The notes: generated from the letters alone by a model not told the origin. Shown: positions 44,678-53,650, counted from the first letter of the stretch. The stretch is 64,000 nt of DNA from Petrocella atlantisensis (GCF_900538275.1 NZ_LR130778.1:744001-808000); one strand, 5' to 3'. Numbers and translations are program-made.

Positions 44678-44722
44678 AACACGTTCTAACGTTAGAATCA
44701 ATATCTAACGTTAGAACGTGTT
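44678..44722. promoter_or_regulatory. Paired palindromic operators upstream of the AlbA_2 regulator
   Basis: TCTAACGTTAGA occurs twice, centred 19 bp apart (44690.5 and 44709.5), each a perfect palindrome. They lie within a 19-base inverted repeat (44678-44696 and 44704-44722). A nested TTGATTCTAAC/GTTAGAATCAA pair adds another layer. Two-turn spacing puts both sites on the same face of the helix. Confidence 0.75.
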
Positions 44723-45207
44723 CAGTTCTTCTCTTGAGAGTCTTTGATACAATCGACGGCTATCATCAAAGCTAATACATACACCTCTAAACTCTCGTCA
44801 TAAATCTTAAGTTCATACGTATCACCAAAGGTCATAAAGCGTTTTGAAATGCTTCCTATAACTCTATCTCCTTGATATACTTCAAAATCATAATCAAAAA
44901 AACTCCCTTGAAGAAACAGATTCAAGCCTTCTGACTCCACATCTATTTGCTTTGCAAAAAGTGTAAATCTGCTTTTAATCGTCACGTGTTGTCCATTAGC
45001 AAATGATATCTGATACCGTGGTAGGAACGTTAAGATCTCTTTGTCAACAACAAAAATTTCTACACCTTCTGCGTTACTCACACGTACTTTATTTCCAATA
45101 AGTTTGAAGTCTTGATCCACTTGATAAACAAGGTCACCATACTGATTCATAACTGGATAATGGTCTGTAATTTTAAATACCTTTTGCTTAATATAAAGTT
45201 CTCTCAT
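44722..45207 (-). CDS. LURP-one-related (YxjI-type) protein
   Basis: 161 aa, a beta-rich barrel of the LOR family: KQKVFKITDHYPVMNQYG at the start, GNKVRVSNAEG, and DTYELKIYDESLEVYVLALMIAVD at the end, the C-terminal helix typical of the fold. Function is not established for bacterial members. GGAGG precedes the ATG. Its stop lies within the right palindrome of the operator region of the next gene. Confidence 0.78.
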   Translation of the reverse strand: MRELYIKQKVFKITDHYPVMNQYGDLVYQVDQDFKLIGNKVRVSNAEGVEIFVVDKEILTFLPRYQISFANGQHVTIKSRFTLFAKQIDVESEGLNLFLQGSFFDYDFEVYQGDRVIGSISKRFMTFGDTYELKIYDESLEVYVLALMIAVDCIKDSQEKN

Positions 45208-45246
45208 TGAATACTTCCTCCGTTTTTATTATTCAGTCAAATTACA

Positions 45247-45639
45247 TTAATTGATATTGAACGAACCAATCTCTATCAAGTTTCCTTCAGGATCAGCAAT
45301 ATAACACGTGCGTTGTCCCCAAGGTTCAGTCGTTGGTTGAAGTATTCCTATAGCGCCTTTTGAAACCACTTCATCGAAAGCCTTGTCGACCGCTGCATAA
45401 TTTTCAACACTTAATGCAATCTCATAATGTCCGATTATACCACTAGCATAATTGTATTTTCTATTTGTCATTAATTCAAAATCTGTTCTTCGATACAATA
45501 AAAATAGTGTTCCATCTTTTTCTAAATATACATTAGAAGCATTTTCATCTTCTTTAATATCAAATCCCAAAACATCACGATAAAATTGAACCATCGCTGA
45601 CATATCTTTTACGAATATTCCGAATCCATCTAATTTCAT
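45247..45639 (-). CDS. VOC-superfamily protein
   Basis: 130-aa glyoxalase/bleomycin-resistance-fold protein: KLDGFGIFVKDMSAMVQFYR, VLGFDIKEDENAS, then CYIADPEGNLIEIGSF at the end. It overlaps the preceding 147-aa gene by one base (TAATG), so the two are translationally coupled. The substrate is unknown; fold assignment is firm. Confidence 0.85.
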   Translation of the reverse strand: MKLDGFGIFVKDMSAMVQFYRDVLGFDIKEDENASNVYLEKDGTLFLLYRRTDFELMTNRKYNYASGIIGHYEIALSVENYAAVDKAFDEVVSKGAIGILQPTTEPWGQRTCYIADPEGNLIEIGSFNIN

Positions 45640-46082
45640 TAAGCATCCTCCTCAATCGAAATACGAAAACGACATTCTTTGCCGCCACCTAAAACAGTAG
45701 ATATCTTGTCTACTTGCATCTGAAGCTCTGGTTCTAAAGATTTCATAACATGAATAATGCTCTGTCTAGAACATTCACATATACAGTCAGAGTGAATATA
45801 TCCTTGACGATGTAGCTCACAAACACAATGGGAAAATGTTATATCATATACTTTTCCTGGGTTAACGATCTCACCACCAACCGTCTTCATCTCATTTAAT
45901 CTCAAAAAAAATGTATCTAACTTTTTTCCTGAATCTATATAAAGTTCCTCATATACTTTTTTTACGCCTATTTCTACACAATTCCTACCGCAACTATAAA
46001 AAAAACTTTCCTTTGCTTTTTGATCTAAGCTGTTAATCCCTTTTTCAAACCCTTGAAACCACTCGGTCAAATACTCCGACAT
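45639..46082 (-). CDS. Uncharacterised cysteine-rich 147-aa protein
   Basis: No family is assigned with confidence. It carries repeated cysteine pairs: CGRNC near residue 31, then HCVCELHRQ and CICECSRQS around residues 90-115, plus a final C near ECRFRI. This could make a metal or Fe-S site. The start is ATG at 46082 (AGGAGG 6-8 bases upstream); the longer frame reaches 46130. It is coupled to the VOC gene after it. Confidence 0.65.
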   Translation of the reverse strand: MSEYLTEWFQGFEKGINSLDQKAKESFFYSCGRNCVEIGVKKVYEELYIDSGKKLDTFFLRLNEMKTVGGEIVNPGKVYDITFSHCVCELHRQGYIHSDCICECSRQSIIHVMKSLEPELQMQVDKISTVLGGGKECRFRISIEEDA

Positions 46083-46164
46083 ACACTTCCTCCTCATCTT
46101 CAATATAACTGTTATAGCAGTACCTAACAATCAATCGACCTAAAGATTCTTCTTTAATTTTTTC

Positions 46165-46371
46165 TTACATCTCTTTTTCTTCTCTTTTAAAAGTATATAC
46201 TATTTTCTTAGTATTCCCATAGCCTTCATTCGTAGTGAAGTTGCTGATTATTTCCCACCCTTGTCTACCTAATTCATTCAGCTGATCCTCTATATATTGT
46301 CTATCAATCTTCCCTCCGCCAAATGACTTTTTGGTATCAAACTCAACGACTTTATATTTCCATTTTGTCAT
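46165..46371 (-). CDS. DUF4177-type small protein
   Basis: 68 aa. KWKYKVVEFDTKK, LNELGRQGWEIIS and a final TFKREE fit the small DUF4177 fold; the GWE(I/L) segment is the hallmark. No function is known for the family. AAGGAG lies before the ATG. It is close to, but not overlapping, the cysteine-rich gene. Confidence 0.75.
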   Translation of the reverse strand: MTKWKYKVVEFDTKKSFGGGKIDRQYIEDQLNELGRQGWEIISNFTTNEGYGNTKKIVYTFKREEKEM

Positions 46372-46406
46372 AAATTTCTCCTTCTAAACTCAATGCAATA
46401 TCTTCT

Positions 46407-46584
46407 TTAGACGCTACTTTTGCGCCTTGCTAACATCAAAAATAATGAATAATCTATCTCGGTATCTCCAGAGATTCTTTTATCATAAAAAAAATGTCTC
46501 TGATTCTATTTCATCAAATCCTATTGTTTTAAGCATCTTCTTCAATTCTTCCTGCTCAAAGCCGTTATGTCCGTCAAAATCCAT
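46407..46584 (-). pseudogene. C-terminal remnant of a SAM-dependent methyltransferase, frameshifted
   Basis: Starts with a strong AGGAGG-ATG and reads GFEQEELKKMLKTIGFDEIE, then continues in the next frame as YDKRISGDTEIDYSLFLMLA. This pattern (DREELKKLLEEAGF..., then a final beta strand LFL..ARR) is the usual C-terminus of class I methyltransferases. One extra T in a run of eight shifts the frame. The N-terminal two thirds are absent. The fragment is too short to work as a methyltransferase. Confidence 0.6.
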
Positions 46585-46647
46585 ATTAAGCCTCCTTTTT
46601 GAATCTTCATTACTACACTCAATGTCATCTAATAATGAAATACTATA

Positions 46648-47301
46648 TTACCAATTTTCAAAGATTAGCCCTGTAAATGCAAAGAAGTTTGTTATTATAT
46701 GGGCAACCGTCACCACCCTAATAGACTTCGTCTTATAAGCGACAAATCCCCATAATAATCCCAAAAAGGTGGCGCCACCTACTAATGAAGTAAATCCGCC
46801 TTGATATTCCATACCCTTGGCATAAAATAAGGCTATGTGCCAAATACCAAAGAATATGGAAGGGTAAATGTATGCAAAGTAAACATTCTTAAAAACCTTA
46901 TTAAAAGCGCCACGCCAAAACAATTCTTCGATCGTTCCATTTATTAATGCGAACAAGAGAGCTAAAATCAACACTTGAAAACCCGCAATTAAAGCAAAAC
47001 CCTTAAATACAACAAAGAAAGTTGCGATACAGGGTATCAAAGCCAAAAAGTAATAGGCCATTCTCTTGCTCTTAGGCATTTCGGTCCTTTGAACATACAT
47101 CTCTTTCAATCCAGCAAATCCATTTGAAGCGTATATTGTGGCTGGTATGCAAAAAACAAGCCAGTAAATAAAAAATCCGGTAATATACCCTATGGTTTTT
47201 CCAAGTGTAGATGTTAGTACTGGCACCAGAATCATCATCGATATACATAATAATGGCGCTATTATAAGTAAAGCCTGTTGATTCTTCTTTAAAGCCTTCA
47301 T
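46648..47301 (-). CDS. CPBP-family intramembrane metalloprotease
   Basis: 217-aa membrane protein with about six or seven hydrophobic segments and the CPBP/Abi signature: the EExxxR motif as EELFWRG, then the second motif FFGIWHIALF with the His ligand. CPBP proteases process membrane peptides or act in bacteriocin immunity. It starts two bases from the end of the YoaP-like gene, so the pair is probably coupled. Confidence 0.88.
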   Translation of the reverse strand: MKALKKNQQALLIIAPLLCISMMILVPVLTSTLGKTIGYITGFFIYWLVFCIPATIYASNGFAGLKEMYVQRTEMPKSKRMAYYFLALIPCIATFFVVFKGFALIAGFQVLILALLFALINGTIEELFWRGAFNKVFKNVYFAYIYPSIFFGIWHIALFYAKGMEYQGGFTSLVGGATFLGLLWGFVAYKTKSIRVVTVAHIITNFFAFTGLIFENW

Positions 47302-47302
47302 G

Positions 47303-48073
47303 TTAAAGTCCCCCTAGCCATAACTTATCAAATCGGCTATCCATACAAATACTTATGTCCGTTGTCATAAACTTTCCATTGTAAAATAAACTGAAAATAG
47401 TCCCAGGGCTTGGACTTGATTGAGCCTGTTCCATTGTTTCCAGTTTAATCAGCTTATAGGGTAGATTCCTTTTCGTCGCTGATTCAATCAAAGACGTTTT
47501 TGCGTGAAATTCTGCATATGGGCATCTGTTTGAAAAATATACAACAATCCCTTCTTTGTCAGGGCATTCGCCACTCATAACCGATTCTTTGAACTTGGGT
47601 GTTTGGGCATCCGGAACTATCTTATATACTAAAAGGCTAAACCCGGATGATATGCTCTGACAATCTACAAATCCTTGTTTTAAAAGCCATTTTGTATCAC
47701 TCATAAAATGATATTTCTTAGTCCCAACGACCGTTACCAGTCCAGACTTCCCTTGATTTTTTGCGTCTTCAATAGCCGTTTCTAATAATGCTTTTCCATA
47801 TCCACTTCCTTTATATTTTCCGGAAACCCAAAAACAGTTGACCATAATATAATTAGGAGCCTCTACAGGAACCCATGCCTTTTCAGCCGGTCCGTATTCA
47901 ATAAAGACTTTTGCTCTAGCCTCTATTCTACGAAAAACATAACCATGATCGAACTCTTTTTTTAACCATTCTTTTTTTAGTTCATAACTTTCACTACATT
48001 TCTTGTCAGAAAAAGCACAGCAAATATGTTCTTCTAAAATGCTGTCAGGATTGAGTTCAATTAATTTTTCCAT
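47303..48073 (-). CDS. GNAT acetyltransferase with YoaP-like C-terminal domain
   Basis: 256 aa. The N-terminal half is a GNAT-like domain (NCFWVSGKYKGSGYGKALLETAIEDAKN, with G-x-G-x-G-K for acetyl-CoA). The C-terminal half resembles the YoaP domain, with a thioredoxin-like strand VVYFSNRCPYAEFHAK holding one Cys. Together this matches YoaP-type proteins of Bacillus; their role is unclear. A good AAGGAG precedes the ATG. Confidence 0.82.
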   Translation of the reverse strand: MEKLIELNPDSILEEHICCAFSDKKCSESYELKKEWLKKEFDHGYVFRRIEARAKVFIEYGPAEKAWVPVEAPNYIMVNCFWVSGKYKGSGYGKALLETAIEDAKNQGKSGLVTVVGTKKYHFMSDTKWLLKQGFVDCQSISSGFSLLVYKIVPDAQTPKFKESVMSGECPDKEGIVVYFSNRCPYAEFHAKTSLIESATKRNLPYKLIKLETMEQAQSSPSPGTIFSLFYNGKFMTTDISICMDSRFDKLWLGGL

Positions 48074-48123
48074 ATTCTAACCTTCTCCTTTGATAGTATG
48101 ACAACTAAAGGCAACACATATAA

Positions 48124-48522
48124 TCATATATTCTTTTGGTCTCTGACTTCAATGATCGTCCCTTCAGGCGCTAGAATCTTAAACAACTTGCCACCTTCTA
48201 CCTCATATATATCCTGATCCTTTTTTCTAATGAATGTGTTATAACCTAATGTCTTTATTCTCTCATATTCATAATCAATGTCATCTACCATAAAAGCCAG
48301 GTGAGTTATCCCTTTACTTCTTTTATTATAATCTATTAAAACTTCATCAACCCTATTTGTCTGCAATTCAATCATGAAATTGTCTCGCTTGATCCATGAG
48401 TTAAAATGTCTTCCATGAAAGCCTTTGGTTTCCTTAACCATATCAAATCCTAATATCTTTTCGTAAAATTTTATAGATTCATCATAACAATCTGTTTGTA
48501 TACAGATGTGATGTAATGTCAT
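48124..48522 (-). CDS. VOC-superfamily protein
   Basis: 132-aa glyoxalase-fold protein. LHHICIQTDCYDESIKFYE and ILGFDMVKE, then GITHLAFMVDDIDYEYERI and APEGTIIEVRDQ, show both modules and the expected metal ligands (H4 or H5, H in ITH, E near the end). Probably a lyase or isomerase of small molecules. It is the third VOC gene in an 8-kb stretch. Confidence 0.87.
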   Translation of the reverse strand: MTLHHICIQTDCYDESIKFYEKILGFDMVKETKGFHGRHFNSWIKRDNFMIELQTNRVDEVLIDYNKRSKGITHLAFMVDDIDYEYERIKTLGYNTFIRKKDQDIYEVEGGKLFKILAPEGTIIEVRDQKNI

Positions 48523-48607
48523 AACTTTTCTTCCTCCAGTTAGAAAACGTAATTATGTTTAAAAACACATCTTCATCTCATAAATCTCTTAACTCAATAG
48601 TTGCCTT

Positions 48608-49303
48608 TTATTCACTAAGTGCAGAATCAACAGCAAATGTCGCATGTATCGCTGTCGTATCAAAAAGTTCCACCTCAATATCTTCTTTCTTAATCAACAT
48701 TGGTATTTCTGTACAACCAAGAATGATGCCCTCTGCGCCTCGGCTAACAAGTCCTTGTATGATCTTTATATATTTTTTTTTTGACTCTGTTTTTACGATG
48801 CCTTGAACCAACTCATTATAGATTACATCATGTATGATCCCTTGTTCCGCCTCTGTTGGAACAATAACTTCTACGCCATAATTCTCTTGTATTCTGCCTT
48901 TATAAAAATTCTGCGCCATAGTGAATCTTGTTCCCAAAAGTCCTACCTTTTTCAACTTTTTTGCTGTGATTTGCTCAGCCGTAGCATCGGCAATATGTAA
49001 TAACGGAATACCTATGTTGGATTGAACTTCATCGGCCATCATATGCATCGTATTCGTACATATTACAATTAGTTCTGCGCCTGCTTTTTCCAGATTCTTA
49101 GCAACATCAATCATCATACGGGTTAATTTCTCCCATTCACCTTTATGCTGTAATGTTTCAATCTCACCAAAATCGACAGAATACATGATGCACTTACATG
49201 AATGTAGGTCACCTAACTTGTGTTTAACACGTTGATTGATAATACGATAATACTCTGCTGAAGACTCCCAGCTCATACCACCAATTAATCCAATGGTTTT
49301 CAT
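48608..49303 (-). CDS. Aspartate/glutamate racemase family protein
   Basis: 231 aa. IGLIGGMSWESSAEYY at the N-terminus and two catalytic cysteines, in VICTNTMHMMAD (near residue 82) and IILGCTEIPML (near residue 191), are the hallmarks of PLP-independent Asp/Glu racemases. It probably interconverts L- and D-aspartate or broad-range amino acids. The length is standard. GGGAGG lies before the ATG. Confidence 0.9.
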   Translation of the reverse strand: MKTIGLIGGMSWESSAEYYRIINQRVKHKLGDLHSCKCIMYSVDFGEIETLQHKGEWEKLTRMMIDVAKNLEKAGAELIVICTNTMHMMADEVQSNIGIPLLHIADATAEQITAKKLKKVGLLGTRFTMAQNFYKGRIQENYGVEVIVPTEAEQGIIHDVIYNELVQGIVKTESKKKYIKIIQGLVSRGAEGIILGCTEIPMLIKKEDIEVELFDTTAIHATFAVDSALSE

Positions 49304-49402
49304 TTATCGAACCTCCCAATTGAAAGTCTTATTTTTTTATTCTTATATTATGGCACATTCCGGTATGAGGAACAATCTTCAGTAAAATATTAGATACCGC
49401 AT

Positions 49403-50257
49403 CTATGAAAAATCATACTCACTATGGATTTCTTTATCACCGTAGTGCATGGCTAGTGTTGTCACGACAGCCGTAAGGAAAAACTGAAAAAACATCTCAA
49501 CACTTGAGGTAATAATCAAAACCATAGGTAAACTACCAATCTGCTGCAACATAGGCAACAGACCTCCCAAAACAAATAGGGATAACCCACTCAAAATCAT
49601 GACCTTCTTAACCGGTAACTCCAAAAATAAAATAATTGGTAATATTGATATCACAATCAATGCTGAACGTACAATCTCCAACACAAGAATAACATTCCCA
49701 CTTGGCATATAGAGTCCGTCAATTTGCGACAGGTAATAACCTTCTGTAAAAAGGAATGCATTAAGCCTTCCAAAAAGATAATAAAACGCTACGTAACTAC
49801 CGATGCTTATCACGATTCTAAAGATCCAATCCAATAATCCTCTGTTATAGAGTGACTTACTCTTTGATGGTCCTTTTCTTTTATACAAAAACACAACACC
49901 GGCAGCAATCATTATCGCCATAACAAATTGTTGTAATAGTATGGTTGGAAGAACCTCCCATGTGACTACTCCAGGTACAAAATACAGTGCCTCCATAATC
50001 TGTGTTACATAATTCAGATATAAAAATAAAAACACCGCTCCAAAAACCATCAGCTTAGAAAGCCTCAAATTCCAAGCTATAATTCCAAGTAAAATTGATA
50101 TCGCAGCTCCTGACATTATTGTCATAATAAAAATGTAACTCGTATCTCCATTGATCACAGGCATCGGTAGCTTAAAAACAGTAATCAAGATCCCCGCGAT
50201 TACTAAAGCCAAAAAAGATAATAAACCTATTACAATCGTTTTCGGAAATTTTTTGAC
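49403..50257 (-). pseudogene. Multi-pass membrane protein gene separated from its start by an IS3 element
   Basis: Open frame of at least 269 aa with seven or eight hydrophobic segments; family unknown. No ATG or GTG lies between the upstream in-frame stop and the TTG at 50212, and an IS3-type element abuts the 5' end. On the far side of the IS, 51905-51943 carries a ribosome binding site, ATG and the peptide MRLVWGYIWKTL. It matches a start for this frame (continuing KTIVIGLLSFLALVIAG after the IS). I therefore infer that the IS broke a single gene. It may still be expressed from the TTG. Confidence 0.55.
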
Positions 50258-50261
50258 ATGT

Positions 50262-51893
50262 TGTCACGTTACCCATGTTTATAGTTTCTTAAGATGCTTT
50301 CACATCTTGTTCTTTTTCTCTTCTTTTTAACTGGATTTAACCAAACTTCATCTTCTATACTCCAGTTACGTATTGCTCCTGGCCATCGTTCTGGATGCTT
50401 TGATTTAGCTTCTTGATATACTTTCGTTCTTGCTTCTAATATTGCTTTATCTTGCCCCGTGTGCCTTTCATTTGGGCTTATAAAGCATAATCCGCTGTGC
50501 TTATGTTCGTTGTTATACCAGTTCACGAATTGTCTGACCCATAACCTTGATTCATTCACACTATTAAATCCTCTTGGTTGATAATTAGGTCTATATTTTA
50601 ATGTCTTAAATAAACTTTCTGAATATGGATTATCATTACTTACTCTTGGTCTACTTCTGGATGGTACAATGCCTAAGTTATACAAGGTTTCAAGCATTGT
50701 TGCACCTTTCATAGGACTTCCATTATCTGAATGTAAAACTAATGGTTTATCATTCAGCATGATTTTTCATCCATATATGCTCTTTTGATTAGATCACTTG
50801 CATGAAGAGCAGACTCTTCTTCCCACACTTCCCAGCCAACTATTTTACGGCTGTACATATCCAAAATCATATATAAATAATAGTGTTGTCCTTTAATTGG
50901 TCCTTTTAAATACGTTATATCCCACGTCCATACGTCACAGGCTTTTGATGCTTTATGGGTTTCCATTGGCCTCTTAATTGGGGCTCTTGATCTTCCTCTA
51001 TGCACTAACTCTTTATGATTTTTAAGGATATTATATATTGTTGTTTCTGACGCTAAATATATTCCTCGATCCGCTAATATCGGTACTATTTGGCTCGGGG
51101 CTAAACTACTAAACTCTTCAGTATTACATACTCTTAGTATCTCTTGTTCTTCTTCTTTGCTGATTTTATTCTTAGGTTCTGGTCTCTCACAGGTTTTCTT
51201 TTATCTATATAATCACTGTCTTTCCAGCGATCGAACGTTCTTGTATGAATTTTATAATTTCACAAGCTTTATATAATCTTGCTCCATTTTCTACAGCTTC
51301 ACTAATTAGCTCTACAGCTTGTTTACGATCTTGGGCACTAATTAGTCTTCCTCGTTGTCCGTTCCCCATATCGCATTGGCCTTTTTTCCAAGTACCAATA
51401 ATGCTGCCGCTTCTGCAAGCGCTTTTCCTTACGATCCAGCTCTTTTTGTAACTTTTCTTTTTTTTTTTCTTTTCTTAGCTCTTGATTGACTTTACTTGTT
51501 CTCTCTGATGTTCCACCGTTAGCCTGCATGCAAGCATCTTTCCATTCTTTTACTTGTTCTGGGTAGATCCCTTTTTCTACAGTACTCTGAGAACTCGATT
51601 TCACTTAAGTTTGCTGTTTCTAAAACAACTAGAAATTTATCTTGGGTACTCCAATTTTCTGCTTTTTATACTTTGTTGTTGATGATAAACCTGTTCTTTT
51701 GACCTCATCACGCCATCTATATAACGTGTTTGCATTGATTCCTGTTTCTTTATGAATATCACTAATCGACTCTTCACCACTAAGTATTCTAGATAGTATC
51801 TTTTCTTTTTGTTCCTTACTGTACTTGTTATAACTCATCGTTGTTCTCCTCTTCTTCGAGTATTTATCATACTCTATTTGAGGGTTAGTGACA
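50262..51893 (-). mobile_element. IS3-family insertion sequence, degenerate
   Basis: About 1.63 kb. The left end TGTCACGTTACCC and the right end, whose complement reads TGTCACTAACCCT, form the terminal repeats; GTTGTCAC is shared at both edges. No convincing target duplication was found. The transposase frames inside are broken by several indels and stops. Confidence 0.75.
50269..51838 (-). pseudogene. IS3-type transposase OrfA/OrfB, frameshifted
   Basis: OrfA begins MSYNKYSKEQKEKILSRIL with a helix-turn-helix (ISDIHKETGINANTLYRWRD) at 51838. It continues after a frame change through WSTQDKFLVVLETANLSE, and again as GIYPEQVKEWKDAC from about 51540. OrfB is split at about 50757, with catalytic Asp in WTWDITYLKG, second Asp in LHSDNGSPMKG and Glu in YSESLFKTLKYRP. 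All DDE residues are present but in different frames, so the enzyme is not made as written. Confidence 0.8.
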
Positions 51894-51904
51894 ACTTCCG
51901 TTTA

Positions 51905-51943
51905 ACAGAGGGTTTTCCAAATATAACCCCAAACCAATCTCAT
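51905..51943 (-). pseudogene. Detached 5' end of the membrane-protein gene at 49403
   Basis: AAAAGGGGGAAGATT then ATG encodes MRLVWGYIWKTLC and stops. The hydrophobic/aromatic composition and the good ribosome binding site fit the missing start of the multi-pass protein downstream of the IS. Inference only. Confidence 0.4.
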
Positions 51944-52048
51944 AATCTTCCCCCTTTTCATTGAATAAATAAATAGTATAGACTCGGATTTCCATATTAA
52001 TGGGTGTTTCATAATCTGATATAATGCAAATGTCCTTATAAATATAAA

Positions 52049-52540
52049 TTATTTTTTCTTTTTATAAAGCCATTTCTTTTTATTCTTTTTCATCTCAATT
52101 TGCTCTTTTGTAAATTCAGTCCGATAAATATAATTTCTTATATCTCCTTGATCACCAATAATCATGCTTACTTTATCTATTATTTTCTTCTGCTCTTTAC
52201 GAACTTTCTTATCACTACTGAGAACTCTTTTTTCTCTTAATCTTTCTAATTTGCTGACAAATAACTCAAAAGCAGAGTCCTCACTTTCTGAGATTGCTAT
52301 GATTCCTGCTCGTTCAATTGCAATTATAGTGTTGTCACCATCAAATGTTTGGTGCGCTTCAATTATTTTAGACTTTTCAATTCCTTTTATTCTTGCATCA
52401 TCTACAAATGGTTTTGCAATTTTAGATGTATTTTCAAGAACATCAATGCTGTTGATCGCCGTCGAAATAGCTGGCATCACTTTCTTTATTGCTGGTGTTG
52501 CTTTTTTGGATAGATCCAATATTTTTTTTATTTTCCCCAT
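52049..52540 (-). CDS. Uncharacterised lysine-rich 163-aa protein
   Basis: No recognised family. The first 45 residues are helical and moderately hydrophobic (KKATPAIKKVMPAISTAINSIDVLE); the body is charged and the tail is very basic (KKNKKKWLYKKKK). AGGGAG precedes the ATG. It has its own intergenic region on both sides, with no operon partners. The C-terminal Lys tail could bind nucleic acid or membrane; I would not assign a function. Confidence 0.6.
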   Translation of the reverse strand: MGKIKKILDLSKKATPAIKKVMPAISTAINSIDVLENTSKIAKPFVDDARIKGIEKSKIIEAHQTFDGDNTIIAIERAGIIAISESEDSAFELFVSKLERLREKRVLSSDKKVRKEQKKIIDKVSMIIGDQGDIRNYIYRTEFTKEQIEMKKNKKKWLYKKKK

Positions 52541-52650
52541 ACTTTTACTCCCTATGTCTAAAATAATTTATTCACAGTTAGATGTACTTTATCATTAATA
52601 TCATCCAAAAACATATCATGAGATACTCGTCTCATCTTAAATTTAGTATA

Positions 52651-52707
52651 TAATGGTACCACCTTCCAATTTTATTTTAATTAGAAGGCGATTAAAAGAT
52701 TTTAATT
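52651..52707. repeat. 57-bp duplicated piece of the AraC gene
   Basis: 56 of 57 bases match 54151-54207 inside the AraC-family gene. Read on the minus strand it still encodes KSFNRLLIKIKLEGGT. It lies in a 426-bp stretch (52541-52966) with no gene; the rest of that stretch contains a small AGAGGTT/AACCTCT hairpin (52730-52752) and the duplicate at 52790. Confidence 0.85.
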
Positions 52708-52789
52708 ACTTTCATTTTTCTTAATGAAAAGAGGTTCCAAATGCAAACCTCTAAATAATAATAAATAAATTTAATCCATACTTGTAATT

Positions 52790-52811
52790 ACCTATTGGTT
52801 CTTCTCAATAT
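52790..52811. repeat. 22-bp duplicated 3' end of the small membrane-protein gene
   Basis: Exact match to 54621-54642 (minus-strand coding ...IEKNQ-stop). It keeps the same order relative to the 52651 repeat, but about 83 bp of unrelated sequence separates them instead of about 413 bp. Confidence 0.75.
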
Positions 52812-52966
52812 TCACCAAAAATATTTTAAACTATAGTTCAAAATTAATGTTATAATATAATATTAAACTTCTAATTTCATTATGTGATTTTGAGTTTACA
52901 CTCGTAAAAATTTACGCTGTTTATGTAACATTCATATAAGCAATCTTCAAAGGAGGGTTTAAGACC

Positions 52967-53473
52967 ATGAAAAACATATTCTTAATAATAACGGTAATAT
53001 TTGTACTGACTGCATGTACATCACATGAAACGATGGATCATCCCCAGGTTACCAGTGAAGAAATTTTTATTGCCGAGATGATACCACATCATCAAGAAGC
53101 CGTAGACAGTTCACTGCTAATGCTTGAATCTCAAAATACACAGGTTAAGTCACTCGCAGAATCGATTGTCACTGCTCAAGAGCAGGAAGTCAGCATGATG
53201 CAAGAATGGATGCGTCAATGGTATCCGGATTCCAACTACACAAGTATGTACCAAAACATGATGCCTGACTTGACTTCTCTGGAAGGTGATGACAAGGATG
53301 AAGCTTATTTAAAAGGCATGATCGATCATCACGAAGGTGCCATCATGATGGCCAAGCAAGCACAAGAGCTTGAACTTCGCTCAGAAGTCTTTGAGCTAAC
53401 CGAAAATATTATTTCAACACAGGAAGATGAGATTACACAAATCAATCAGCTACTTGATAACCTTGATAACTAA
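52967..53473 (+). CDS. DUF305-family lipoprotein
   Basis: 168 aa. The lipobox VLTAC marks an extracytoplasmic lipoprotein. Two similar helical modules carry the DUF305 signature: IAEMIPHHQEAVDSS near residue 40 and MIDHHEGAIMMAKQAQELEL near residue 120. Met- and His-rich helices suggest metal binding, as seen in copper-linked family members. AGGAGGG precedes the ATG. It is monocistronic. Confidence 0.88.
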   Translation: MKNIFLIITVIFVLTACTSHETMDHPQVTSEEIFIAEMIPHHQEAVDSSLLMLESQNTQVKSLAESIVTAQEQEVSMMQEWMRQWYPDSNYTSMYQNMMPDLTSLEGDDKDEAYLKGMIDHHEGAIMMAKQAQELELRSEVFELTENIISTQEDEITQINQLLDNLDN

Positions 53474-53612
53474 TAATTATGGAAGGTGCTTTTTTCAGTG
53501 CTTCCAAATTATATAAGTGCAACTATATCCTCAGTATGCTTTACTATCTCCTCAGGAAATCCAATTAGATCCAACAAACAATCATACCTATCCATACTTA
53601 TATACTGCAAAT

Positions 53613-53650
53613 GTTCTTTAGCCAAGCGCGACCGCGCATGGCTAAAGAAC
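53613..53650. terminator. GC-rich bidirectional terminator between DUF305 and AraC genes
   Basis: GTTCTTTAGCCA, A, GCGC, GACC loop, GCGC, A, TGGCTAAAGAAC: a 12-bp plus 4-bp stem, followed on the plus strand by TTATTTT. The convergent genes share it. Confidence 0.75.

Noticed and set aside
46427-46738. 103-aa plus-strand open frame
   Set aside because: It lies antisense to the methyltransferase remnant and the end of the CPBP gene, with no ribosome binding site and low-complexity Ser/Leu composition.
50212-50212. TTG at 50212 as the normal start of the membrane protein
   Set aside because: No ribosome binding site, and the open frame continues upstream to the IS edge; an interrupted gene explains it better.
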